A stretch of DNA of 64,000 nucleotides from Lachnospira rogosae (GTDB lineage Bacteria; Bacillota; Clostridia; Lachnospirales; Lachnospiraceae), in assembly GCF_040096455.1 (NCBI RefSeq), contig NZ_JBBMER010000008.1:49680-113679 (forward strand), in the 5' to 3' direction. A model generated the notes under the pieces. The model was not told the DNA's origin and searched no databases. It saw only the letters and a program-made list of their open reading frames with translations. The position numbers and the translations under genes are program-made. Shown in pieces: positions 36,948 through 45,346 of the stretch; the first letter of the stretch is position 1, and each line of letters starts with the position of its first letter.

Positions 36948-37587
36948 TTCTATTAATTCTTTCTGACTTATTTTCGTGATGTCCATATTCATCAAATATA
37001 CTTGTAACATTCATAACCGACATAAGATGCTCATGAACCATATGTGCCTTTACAGGTGCCTGTTCAAGCAGATTCCCGTGATTTACCCCCTCCTGTTCAC
37101 CATTAAGAAAATAAACAGCTGCATTTCTGTTTTTTACATTATTATTAACTACATAGTCTGCAAAACCCGGATACCAGAACGAACCGCAGACTGAAAATAT
37201 TGTAGAAAATGTTTCATCAAAATACAGGCTATATATAGCAGCAAGACCGCCCAGTGAATACCCTCCATATGCCATTGATTCTGCATATACATTATAATGC
37301 TTGCTGATGTATGGAACTATTTCCCCAACAAGCTGGTTGTGATATTCCCTGCACTCACCACCAAAGTCTTCAGCCCCTTCTCTTATCGCTTTATATGGCC
37401 ATGGTGTATATGCAGCCAGTCTGTTTTTTGGAATAAGTCCAACGTATATCTGATTATCAGGCTGTTCAATATTATTTACTATTTCTCCATCATTTATAAA
37501 TATCACTTTATATTTTCTGCCGCATAAATAATTGTCCGGGAGCCGCACAATAGTTTTAATACCTGATATTTCAATATATTCTATCAT
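36928..37587 (-). CDS. Alpha/beta hydrolase, putative siderophore esterase (IroE/Fes-like)
   Basis: 219 residues, no signal peptide. The nucleophile elbow is GYSLGG (Ser near 117), a catalytic Asp is plausible in the FLNGEQEGVN region, and the His in FDEYGHHENKSE. It belongs to the PF00756 esterase fold. As the last gene of an Fe-siderophore ABC operon, it probably hydrolyses imported ferric siderophore ester to release iron in the cytosol. The ATG at 37587 is favoured over 37611 because of AGAAGTG upstream. Confidence 0.75.
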   Translation of the reverse strand: MIEYIEISGIKTIVRLPDNYLCGRKYKVIFINDGEIVNNIEQPDNQIYVGLIPKNRLAAYTPWPYKAIREGAEDFGGECREYHNQLVGEIVPYISKHYNVYAESMAYGGYSLGGLAAIYSLYFDETFSTIFSVCGSFWYPGFADYVVNNNVKNRNAAVYFLNGEQEGVNHGNLLEQAPVKAHMVHEHLMSVMNVTSIFDEYGHHENKSERINRIISGIL

Positions 37588-37614
37588 TTTTAATTCACTT
37601 CTCTTATTCACATA

Positions 37615-38625
37615 TTATTTAACACTATCTGCAATCTTTGATAATGCATCGAATACAGCCGGTCCATAATCCATAAATTCATCATATCCTATTGTAACTA
37701 TTTTCTTATTCTTTATGGCTTCAACATCAGATACTGCATCAGATGAAAGCAATTTATTAACTGCATCTGCATCATTCTTAGCATTGCGGTCACTTGTTAC
37801 ATATACTATAAGCTCAGGATTCATTGTTACAAGTGTCTCTAATGAAAGACCAGATGTACCTGTTGATACATTTGTATATCCTAACTTATTCAACATATTC
37901 TCCTGTAAAGATGATTTATATGTGCCAAATGTATTTCCATCAAATGCACACATTACAAGTGCATTCTTCTTGTCTGTTCCTGTATTTCCTAATGATGTCA
38001 TGACTGAATCATATTTCTTCTGAAGTTCATCTGCGTATGAGTCTGCCTTGTCCTGAACATTAAATATAACCCCAAGATTCTTAACATCCTGTATAACACT
38101 TTCAATCTTAGTCTCTCCCTTTGTTACACTTGCAGCCTGTGCATAAACTTCAACGCCATTTGCATTCCATTCTGTGTATTCTCCCAGAGATTTATCAGAA
38201 AACATAGCTGCTCTGCCCACGATTATATCCGGCATCGCAGATAAGACTATTTCTTTAGATATAGTTTTCTTATCACCCAGCTTATTTATATTTGCAATAC
38301 TGTCCTTATATATTGAGGTGACTTCATTGTCCGGATTCATCATTCCGACTATTTTATCACCAAGCCCCAGTTCAATAAGTGTTTCTGTTGCTGACAAATT
38401 GTTCGTTACAATTCTTTCCGGTGCTTTATCAAATGTCTGATTAACTTCATTACCAGATGCATCATATGTTGTTATTGTTACAGGATACTGTGTCTGCTTC
38501 GATTCATCCTGTAACTGCGAACTGCTGTTACTATCATTGGAACCTGTATTCCCACAACCGGTAAATAATGCTGCTGATGTAACTGTTATTGCTAAAACTG
38601 TTATTAGTGATTTGAATTTTCTCAT
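37615..38625 (-). CDS. Iron-siderophore ABC substrate-binding lipoprotein
   Basis: 336-residue class III (FepB/BtuF-type) binding protein with lipobox ALFTGCG. The mature protein starts with a Ser/Asn/Asp linker, then ERIVTNNLSATETLIELGLG, IVLSAMPDIIVGRAAMF and VTMNPELIVYVTSD. It delivers a ferric siderophore or haem to the FecCD permease. Four residues of spacing to the esterase gene and 120 bp to the ATPase gene place it third in the operon. Confidence 0.92.
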   Translation of the reverse strand: MRKFKSLITVLAITVTSAALFTGCGNTGSNDSNSSSQLQDESKQTQYPVTITTYDASGNEVNQTFDKAPERIVTNNLSATETLIELGLGDKIVGMMNPDNEVTSIYKDSIANINKLGDKKTISKEIVLSAMPDIIVGRAAMFSDKSLGEYTEWNANGVEVYAQAASVTKGETKIESVIQDVKNLGVIFNVQDKADSYADELQKKYDSVMTSLGNTGTDKKNALVMCAFDGNTFGTYKSSLQENMLNKLGYTNVSTGTSGLSLETLVTMNPELIVYVTSDRNAKNDADAVNKLLSSDAVSDVEAIKNKKIVTIGYDEFMDYGPAVFDALSKIADSVK

Positions 38626-38746
38626 TGCTTCAAGTCTCCTTTATTATACATTTATATTTTATGATATGAGTGTAAAAAGTAATTCTTCCACTCACGATGT
38701 ATCAAAATCTGAATCCTGCTGTTCTTCTTTGTCTGCCTGTCATAAA

Positions 38747-39502
38747 TCATGTGTATTGAATTAATATCTGATTGCTGCCACGATTGATAACTTCACATTC
38801 TACATCATATATTTCTCGCATATTATCTTTTGTAATAACCTCTTCTGGTTTTCCTTTATATCTTATTCTCCCATCCTTTATAAGATATATATAATCTGAA
38901 AATCTACATGCCAGCTGTATATCATGCAAAACTGCCAGAACATTTACATTTAATTTTTTTACAATTTTTAATATTTCAAGCTGATATTTAATATCCAGAT
39001 GATTAGTCGGTTCATCAAGCAGCAAAAGTGTAGGCTGCTGTGTAATCGCCCTTGCCAGCACCACTCTTTGTTTTTCACCGCCTGACAATGACAAATATGA
39101 ACGATTTCTTTTTTCATACATACCAACGCTTTTTAATGCATTATATGCAATCTTATAATCTTCTTTTTTCTCCTGCTCCATCATCTTTAGATGAGGAGTA
39201 CGGCCAAGCATAACTACATCAAGCACAGAACAGTCAAAATTAAGATTATTGAACTGTGCAACAACTGCCATATTCTGTGCACTTTTTCTTATACTTATAT
39301 TATCCAGAGGTTTTCCATCCAGATATATCGCTCCAAGATCCGGTTTTGTTATTCTGTAAACCGTCTTTAAAAACGTGGTTTTACCACAACCATTTGGTCC
39401 TAGTATTGTATGGAACTCATTATTACTAACACCAAGCGATATGCCATTTAATATTCTGCTGCCCTCTATACTGTACTGTATATTATCACATCTAAGTTCC
39501 AT
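38747..39502 (-). CDS. Iron-siderophore ABC ATPase (FecE/FepC-like)
   Basis: 251 residues: Walker A GPNGCGKT near 36, AQFNNLNFDCSVLDVVMLGR, SLSGGEKQRVVLARAI signature, Walker B LLLDEPTNHLDI and AVLHDIQLA switch. DEPTNHLD and the VMLGR motif are typical of FecE/BtuD. It starts 2 bp after the permease stop. Confidence 0.94.
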   Translation of the reverse strand: MELRCDNIQYSIEGSRILNGISLGVSNNEFHTILGPNGCGKTTFLKTVYRITKPDLGAIYLDGKPLDNISIRKSAQNMAVVAQFNNLNFDCSVLDVVMLGRTPHLKMMEQEKKEDYKIAYNALKSVGMYEKRNRSYLSLSGGEKQRVVLARAITQQPTLLLLDEPTNHLDIKYQLEILKIVKKLNVNVLAVLHDIQLACRFSDYIYLIKDGRIRYKGKPEEVITKDNMREIYDVECEVINRGSNQILIQYT

Positions 39503-39504
39503 AA

Positions 39505-40551
39505 CTACTCCCTGCCATAATTCTTCTTAGTTACAATGTATATAAAAAATGGAGCACCAACCAGAGCTGTAAATATTCCTATAGGAAGCTCTGCATTCTT
39601 AACCAGTACTCTTGCAAGAACATCAGCCCATATAAGAAATATCGCTCCAAGAAGTATCACCACTGGCACTAATCTCTTATGATTCGTTCCTGCAAATGCC
39701 CTTGATATATGTGGTATTATAAGTCCTACAAAACCAATTATTCCACAGCTTGAAACAAGCACACCTGTTACTACTGCTATTAATGTCATATAAACTTTTC
39801 TGTACAGGCTTAAATTTATTCCAAGTGTAACTGCCGTTTCATCACCTAACATCATCGTATTAAGTATGCGATACTGCGTACAGAAAAATAATGTAACAGC
39901 TATTACAACAACTGCAGGAAGTATAATACTTTTCCAGCCTGCATTAGCAAGTGAACCCATAGTCCAGAACTTGATTGTCATTATGCTGTCAGCATTGGCT
40001 CCAACTGAGATAATAAAGTTAGAAAATGCTGTAAACAAGGCATTAACAACAGTTCCTGCAAGAATAAGCCTTGTCGTAGTCATTTTCCCATGTCCGGAAG
40101 CAATTCCAAGAACCATAACTGTTGCTATAACTGCTCCCACAAATGCACCACCGGAAACAAACGCTCCCAGTCCCATAACTATAAGCAGGGTTGCACCAAA
40201 TGTAGCGCCTGATGACACACCAAGAATATATGGCTCAGATATTGGATTATTAACTGTTGCCTGCATCACACATCCACATAATGCAAGTCCGGCACCGGCC
40301 AACAAGCCAAGAAGAACTCTTGGCAATCTCATATTCCAGACTATTGCAATCATTGCTTTGCTGGAAGAATTAAATATTTCATCATGATGTGTAAGCTTTC
40401 CAAAAATAATTTTATATGTGTCTGATACTTTTATATTTACCTGTCCAAGTGATACCGCAGTAATAACTGTAATCACAAGTGCTGCCATCAGGAAAATTAT
40501 TACAACCACATATAATGTTTTAGATTTGGAGATATCATTTACTTTTTTCAA
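39505..40551 (-). CDS. Iron-siderophore ABC permease (FecCD family)
   Basis: 348 residues, about ten helices, with FecCD hallmarks WNMRLPRVLLGLLAGAGLAL, CGCVMQATVNNPISEPYILG and SSCGIIGFVGLIIPHISR. A single permease gene, so it probably homodimerises. First gene of the four-gene operon. Confidence 0.94.
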   Translation of the reverse strand: MKKVNDISKSKTLYVVVIIFLMAALVITVITAVSLGQVNIKVSDTYKIIFGKLTHHDEIFNSSSKAMIAIVWNMRLPRVLLGLLAGAGLALCGCVMQATVNNPISEPYILGVSSGATFGATLLIVMGLGAFVSGGAFVGAVIATVMVLGIASGHGKMTTTRLILAGTVVNALFTAFSNFIISVGANADSIMTIKFWTMGSLANAGWKSIILPAVVVIAVTLFFCTQYRILNTMMLGDETAVTLGINLSLYRKVYMTLIAVVTGVLVSSCGIIGFVGLIIPHISRAFAGTNHKRLVPVVILLGAIFLIWADVLARVLVKNAELPIGIFTALVGAPFFIYIVTKKNYGRE

Positions 40552-40576
40552 CCTCTTGTCCTCTAAGACTAATTAT

Positions 40577-40594
40577 AGTTACCCTTGACTAACT
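40577..40594. promoter_or_regulatory. Candidate metal-responsive operator before iron operon
   Basis: AGTTACCCTTGACTAACT has 5-bp arms AGTTA/TAACT and lies 25-45 bp upstream of the permease start. It resembles the loose palindromes bound by DtxR/MntR-family iron regulators more than a classic Fur box. Inference only. Confidence 0.35.
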
Positions 40595-40658
40595 TTAATA
40601 GATTAAAACATACCTTTCTAATTTTGTCAATGAAAATTTTTTCTAATAATTTCACTAA

Positions 40659-40756
40659 ATAAAATAAGAGCAGGTACCAGAAAGGTTTTGTTTCCTTAGT
40701 ACTTGCTCTGTTTCTTTATATCAAAATTATTATATATAGTTGTATGTTGATGATTT
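40659..40756. repeat. Dispersed 95-bp hairpin repeat, copy 2
   Basis: Same length and structure as copy 1 (AAGAGCAGGTACC..., TTTATATCAAAATTATTATA, GTTGTATGTTGATGATTTA). It abuts the truncated end of a MazG-like pseudogene, suggesting insertion or recombination there. Confidence 0.8.
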
Positions 40757-40940
40757 ACAGGTATTTTGTAAAATGTTCCTTGTCCAATTCATGTCATTGA
40801 GCCATCCATTTTTTTACTATATCAATGGCTTCTCCTGATTCGCCACATAATCCCATTACACTATTTATTAATACATTTCTTTTACTTAGTTCAGGATTTA
40901 AAGTCGTCATTGCCAATTTCTGATATTCATTAATCTTCAT
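40755..40940 (-). pseudogene. MazG-like nucleotide pyrophosphohydrolase remnant
   Basis: Minus strand reads MKINEYQKLAMTTLNPELSK, then VLINSVMGLCGESGEAIDIV and KKWMAQ, a stop (TGA), then HELDKEHFTK. Full MazG-like proteins have GEAGE and the metal-binding ExxED motifs; here the chain breaks after about 60 residues where repeat copy 2 begins. Inactive. The interval 40960-41118 shows only hairpin-forming AT-rich sequence. Confidence 0.8.
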
Positions 40941-41118
40941 TCTAATTTCCATTTCTGAGCAACTTTTGTTGCGAAGAGGCGAAGAATAATTTGCACAGGC
41001 AATTTTCCTCTGCCATCAATGGCTATTTATTCTGCTCATAAACAAATAGTCGTGTGATAAAATAAGCTATCGAGCTTATTTTTCACACCAATATTCTCCA
41101 TAATGTACAAACTGGAAG

Positions 41119-41637
41119 TTATAGTGCAATCTTTTTCCATTTTCTAATCTTGGTTCTAAAGGTTCCGAACGGAGCAACTGTATTAACATGTATGAATTTG
41201 TATACTTCCCAGACAGCTGTTTTAGTTGCTTCGTCAGCCCATTTTCTCATATGTGGTTTAAATAATTCTTCATCACTCAGAGAATCAATCATTGCATAAA
41301 TAGAGTTGATATTCTCATTCAATCTGTCTTTCAATTCTTGCAGTGACAGCTGAGCATATGTATCTGTGAACCATTGATATAATTCGCCAAGCTGATTCCA
41401 CTTAAAATTATCCGAAGGAGTTTTGACAGGAATACCCTTTCTTTCGTCTGATTCCCATTTAATAACAAGAGTTGTCCAGCCAACCTGATAAGCAAGATTT
41501 TCTGCCGGAGTTCGATCGATCTCATCAATTCTCTTATCTTTTAAATGCTCCGGAATATCATTAAATTCTGAAATATATTTTGCAAAGCTTTTATTTATCT
41601 CGTTTTTAAGTTCGTCTTTATTCTCATATGTTCTCAA
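41119..41637 (-). CDS. ClbS/DfsB family four-helix-bundle protein
   Basis: 172 residues. It opens MRTYENKDELKNEINKSFAK and contains DRTPAENLAYQVGWTTLVIK, WNQLGELYQWFTDTYAQ and W..YKFIHVNTVAPF, the family pattern. ClbS itself opens and inactivates colibactin's cyclopropane; relatives of unknown role are common in gut Firmicutes. It lies 58 bp downstream of the erythromycin-esterase-like gene on the same strand, so a shared resistance role is possible. Confidence 0.85.
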   Translation of the reverse strand: MRTYENKDELKNEINKSFAKYISEFNDIPEHLKDKRIDEIDRTPAENLAYQVGWTTLVIKWESDERKGIPVKTPSDNFKWNQLGELYQWFTDTYAQLSLQELKDRLNENINSIYAMIDSLSDEELFKPHMRKWADEATKTAVWEVYKFIHVNTVAPFGTFRTKIRKWKKIAL

Positions 41638-41695
41638 TAGTCTATCTCCTCAGCTTCCGATTTTCCAGTTTCAAAAACAGGAAGTTTTGCATACG

Positions 41696-42949
41696 TTATT
41701 CTTCTAATATTTTTGTAGGGTTCGCATCCGTTACAAATATCATACTATCATAAAGCTCCGCAGGAGGTTGAAACATTCGATAACTTGGAGGAAGAAGTCG
41801 CATAATGATTGAGTAGCTTTCTCCAAGTGTTCCCATATAGGTGTATTCAGAAGCCTGCCTACCCAGTTCAGAATTTTCCGGGACTTTAGTAAAATCCAAC
41901 CAACAAATATCAAATCCCGCCAGTTTTGCCGCCTTTGCTAAAGGGTCATGGGAATAAAACACCTGAATTGTACGCTTTTCAGGCGAACTGGTCGGCATAT
42001 TGCAATGGGTTTTATAAAAATCGGTACCAATGACATAGTAACCGTTTGCTGCGTCCTTGGAAAGAAGTTTACCCATCGAGTCAAAACTGCCCCATTTTGC
42101 GACATGGCTGTTGTGACCTGTCACAAAGATTTTTTCATGCCCATTTCGCTGCTCCTGCTGTAAAATCCACTGTACATTTTCTGCCATAGATTGATCTCTT
42201 AATGTAGCACCATCATCATTTGTCAGAGTTTGAAGCTCGGAATGCTGCATTAAAATATCTACAAAGTGAATTGCATTTTCCGAACCGTTCTTGCTTTCCA
42301 ATTCTTTCTTCACTTGTGTAAGGGTTTCAGTTCGAGTAGATAAATCGCATTCACTGCTCCAGTTTTCACCTTCCACAAGTTTCTGCAAGTTTGTTGTGTC
42401 CACTTCCAGTTCTTTGCAGGATTCTTTCAAAAACCTCATGCTGTAAGAAAGCCTCTGCATATCAAAACCGTAAAAGCGAAGGTCTTCGCCTTCCAATGCA
42501 CTTTCATTGTACTGGCGCATATAGGAGATAAGTTCTGCCATCTCTTCCGTTCTATAAATGGAAAATCCAATCGCTGCGGCTGCTTCCTGTGCTGTCCCCT
42601 CACCGCCGTGTATATATCGGTTTACCTGCTCGCAACCGCCGTAGTCACCTTCAAGGGCAAACGCCCTAACACCATTATTTTTTACCATCAGCTTGAACAC
42701 TTCCAGCTTCAACTGCTGAAATTCTGCATTTCCGTGAGTAGCTTCTCCCAATGCAATTATTTTTGCACTTTCAGGCACAGTTATATTTTCAACGGGTTCA
42801 GCATAAGCTAAAAACTCTTCTGGATTCACATTTTCTCCTGTGCCAAAACCTCCAAAACGCATAAATACAAGTGCCGCTAAAGCCATAACACCTAATAATC
42901 CAAAAACGATATATCTTATCTTAAATCTTCTTGTCTTTTTATTCTTCAT
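41696..42949 (-). CDS. Membrane-anchored erythromycin esterase homologue
   Basis: 417 residues. An N-terminal membrane helix (residues 12-31) is followed by the Ere fold: IIALGEATHGNAEF (catalytic His), FALEGDYGG, RFYGFDMQ and VTGHNSHVAKWGS. Canonical EreA/B are cytosolic and lack an anchor, so this catalytic domain would face outward. It may hydrolyse macrolides or other lactones; many homologues are not resistance enzymes. Codon use is GC-richer than the core genes, suggesting transfer. Confidence 0.82.
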   Translation of the reverse strand: MKNKKTRRFKIRYIVFGLLGVMALAALVFMRFGGFGTGENVNPEEFLAYAEPVENITVPESAKIIALGEATHGNAEFQQLKLEVFKLMVKNNGVRAFALEGDYGGCEQVNRYIHGGEGTAQEAAAAIGFSIYRTEEMAELISYMRQYNESALEGEDLRFYGFDMQRLSYSMRFLKESCKELEVDTTNLQKLVEGENWSSECDLSTRTETLTQVKKELESKNGSENAIHFVDILMQHSELQTLTNDDGATLRDQSMAENVQWILQQEQRNGHEKIFVTGHNSHVAKWGSFDSMGKLLSKDAANGYYVIGTDFYKTHCNMPTSSPEKRTIQVFYSHDPLAKAAKLAGFDICWLDFTKVPENSELGRQASEYTYMGTLGESYSIIMRLLPPSYRMFQPPAELYDSMIFVTDANPTKILEE

Positions 42950-43005
42950 ATCTGATAGACCTTTCCTTTATAGTGAATCAGTTGTCTTACATCCGTTTTA
43001 CACGC

Positions 43006-43365
43006 TTATTGTACTTCACGTAATAGTTCTTCTGCCGTAGTGTTGAACAATTTTGCAAGTGTAAGCAGATTGGAAGTGCTTGGGTCAGATGCTCCGGTCT
43101 CCCATTTAGAGACAGCCTGCCTGCTTACGCCGATAGATTCTGCAACAAACTCCTGCGTCATCTTACACTCTTCACGATGCTGCTTCAAAACCTCACCGAG
43201 AGATTTCTTGATGCTGGACTTTTCTTTTCTGACATTGCCTGATTTAACATATCTACTCAATGCTCTTATGAGGAAAATTCCCACAGTGATAAATGCCGCT
43301 ATCACCGCCACCCCGATTAGCAGTACAATACCAAAAACAATAACTCCTAAAAAATCATATTTCAC
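43006..43365 (-). CDS. XRE family regulator with N-terminal membrane helix
   Basis: 119 residues: a hydrophobic helix at about 8-32 (GVIVFGIVLLIGVAVIAAFI), a basic linker, then a canonical HTH_3 at 57-112 (QHREECKMTQEFVAESIGVS, RQAVSKWETGASDP, LLTLAKLF). The order membrane helix then HTH is the reverse of the usual one, tethering the DNA-binding domain to the membrane. It is 57 bp upstream of the Ere-like gene, which it may regulate. Confidence 0.85.
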   Translation of the reverse strand: MKYDFLGVIVFGIVLLIGVAVIAAFITVGIFLIRALSRYVKSGNVRKEKSSIKKSLGEVLKQHREECKMTQEFVAESIGVSRQAVSKWETGASDPSTSNLLTLAKLFNTTAEELLREVQ

Positions 43366-43588
43366 TTAATTACCTCCTTTCGTGACTTCATGATAGCGAA
43401 ATTTCATGGTTGCTACCACCAACTATCACGATATTTCTTTGGTTGCGAACGGTTGCGGAACTAAAATAACACTTTTTAATGTAAAAGGCATATATGTAAA
43501 TTAATAAAACGACAAATTCCGATTGAGATTTCACCTGTTTTAAGAGATTTAATAACTGTTATATTTTGTTATTAAATTCTCCGCAATT

Positions 43589-43700
43589 CCTTGAAAACAC
43601 TGGATTTGTCGCAGGTGAGCTTTCCCTTATTGTTTCCCTTGTGTTATATCGTCCTACCAGTGTTTACGAACACTGATAAGGGAAAATACAAGGGCAAAAA
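43589..43700. other. Proposed left end (attL) of mobilizable element
   Basis: CCTTGAAAA at 43589-43597, then inverted arm-type sequences TTTCCCTTATTGTTTCCCTT (43621) and ATAAGGGAAAATACAAGGGC (43676). The same ingredients, in mirror order, follow the integrase at 53883-53975. The rest of 43366-43588 shows no gene. Confidence 0.45.
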
Positions 43701-43809
43701 AATTATATAAAACAGTATAACACAAAATAAAAGTGACATGGTGAACTGATTGAAATGCTTCTGATTTTTGTAACAGATGATTTATTGATCGATAAGGAGA
43801 TAAGATACG

Positions 43810-44046
43810 ATGAGAACAATATTTGCAGAATATAATCCCGGACGAAACAGCATTGATGTTTATACCAGTGCAGGCTATATGCTTCGCATTGACTGTTGGG
43901 AAGCAGAAAAGGACTTAAAAACCACACCAGGATCAGACTGTGCATTAAACGCACTCGCCATTGATGAACCTCTTGAATATGCAAGATTATATCTTGATGG
44001 AAATTTGCAGATGTGGGTAGATGCGGAAGATTCATTAGAATTATAA
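43810..44046 (+). CDS. DUF6061 family small protein
   Basis: 78 residues, acidic, no signal peptide: FAEYNPGRNSIDVYTSAGYM, LRIDCWEAEKDL and ALNALAIDEPLEYARLYLDG. A family of unknown function frequent in Clostridiales accessory regions. AAGGAGAT precedes the start. A truncated relative lies at 54551-54667, beyond the other end of the mobile element. A hairpin follows the stop. Confidence 0.8.
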   Translation: MRTIFAEYNPGRNSIDVYTSAGYMLRIDCWEAEKDLKTTPGSDCALNALAIDEPLEYARLYLDGNLQMWVDAEDSLEL

Positions 44047-44052
44047 AATACA

Positions 44053-44090
44053 AGTAGCCTGTATTCTTTATTTCACATACAGGCTACTTA
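44053..44090. terminator. Hairpin after DUF6061 gene
   Basis: AAGTAGCCTGTATTC pairs with ATACAGGCTACTT. No strong T-run on either side; possibly bidirectional. Confidence 0.55.
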
Positions 44091-44204
44091 ATCAAAATTA
44101 CTATAATTGATGGTAAGCAAGTTTCTTAATATACCTTGTTTGAATAATACTGAGCCATTTGCATATTAATTTCAAATGAAAACTTTTTAGTTTTGATTCA
44201 GTAT

Positions 44205-44385
44205 TTAATCAATGTTCCTATATTTTAAATATTCTGTGAACTTTTTAACTGCTGGAGTAATTTTGGTCCGATCTTTCATCGCCAATGCAATTTCTCTGAA
44301 ATATGGTGTTTGAAATGGTCGGATTGCAATCTGATATGGTATACGTCTCAAAATCATTTCAGGAAGTATACCAAATGCGATTATT
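44205..44385 (-). pseudogene. LysR-type regulator C-terminal remnant
   Basis: Minus strand reads GILPEMILRRIPYQIAIRPF, QTPYFREIALAMKDRTKITP and AVKKFTEYLKYRN, the end of a LysR effector domain. No HTH or start upstream. Confidence 0.75.
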
Positions 44386-44419
44386 ATTTATAAGTATTTC
44401 TTGAAGGTATTTTTCATCT

Positions 44420-44929
44420 TCAGGGCAACGTCCATCGCCCAATCGAACTGTTCAGACCACTTATCCTTATTTTAAAAATTTGCCGAATAAGATATAAGGA
44501 TTCTGTTGGCTTTCTTGTCCAGTCATTAGGCTTTTCTACCACTTCAAATTTAACGGCGATATCCGAACTGCCTATTTGGTATAGTTTGATTTCTACCAAG
44601 AAGAGCGCAATATTCTCATCGGTGTGATTATTCAGCCACTCAATTGCAGAGCGATGTTCTTCTCTGGCTCTCTTGACAACCCAAATTACAATATCGGCAG
44701 ATTTGCCGGAGGCATATGTAATCAATTTACCAAGGTAATCATGGTCTGTATCTTCAAGCTGATTTTCAATAATGGTTTTTCTGTCCGTTCCTGTTTCAGT
44801 TGCATAAATGTCTACATTAAAATCTCCAACGCTGGACTCAGTTTCATCAAAGGTTATCTCCAAGCCAACGGCATCCGCCAGCAACGCAAGATTGTCCTCT
44901 TCTGCAAGCCAAAGAGTAAAGTCTATTGC
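44420..44929 (-). pseudogene. DUF4268 family fragment
   Basis: Minus strand preserves IDFTLWLAEEDNLALLADAV and IENQLEDTDHDYLGKLITYA and IVIWVVKRAREEHRSAIEWL, the conserved core of DUF4268/PD-(D/E)XK-like proteins. A stop (TAG) stands just before the core and the C-terminus is abnormal after SLYLIRQIFK, so both ends are lost. Intact relatives are often found in defence neighbourhoods. Confidence 0.75.
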
Positions 44930-45061
44930 CTAAAAAGTTGCTTGATCAAGAGGTGAGTGCTAATTATTTGAGATTTTTTTTGCACACCTTGATTTTGCTT
45001 GGTATGCAGCCATTTTTTCTTTCCAACTGCCAAAGATGGGATTTTACTATAACCGGATTTT

Positions 45062-45270
45062 TTATTTCGCGCACTCCATAATAACCGCTTCACATCTGCC
45101 ATATCCAAGCTGTGAACTGTTCAGACACAACGTGTAATTGCTGGCCTTTCCCCACTTCTGCCCGGTATAAAAGTTATAATTTGTCATACGCCTTTTATCT
45201 GTATCCTCTATCAGCTTTGCTGCTTTCTGGTCACTGACATTATATAACCAGCTGATACGCTGTATGCATC
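45062..45270 (-). pseudogene. Cytidylate-kinase-like remnant
   Basis: Minus strand reads WLYNVSDQKAAKLIEDTDK, RRMTNYNFYTGQKWGKASNY and TLCLNSSQLGYGRCEAVI, the C-terminal half of the family seen intact at 17731-18402. The P-loop half is absent. Such genes often accompany MATE genes, as here. Confidence 0.75.
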
Positions 45271-45346
45271 ATCCAGAAGCATTCCCTTGGTCTCAAGCAA
45301 TTACCTGCAGTGTCTCTCCCGCTCCCTTTTTTAAACATATAATGAT

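Noticed and set aside
37615..40551. Vitamin B12 rather than iron uptake
   Set aside because: The linked IroE/Fes-like esterase and absence of a cobalamin riboswitch favour a siderophore, though B12 is not fully excluded.
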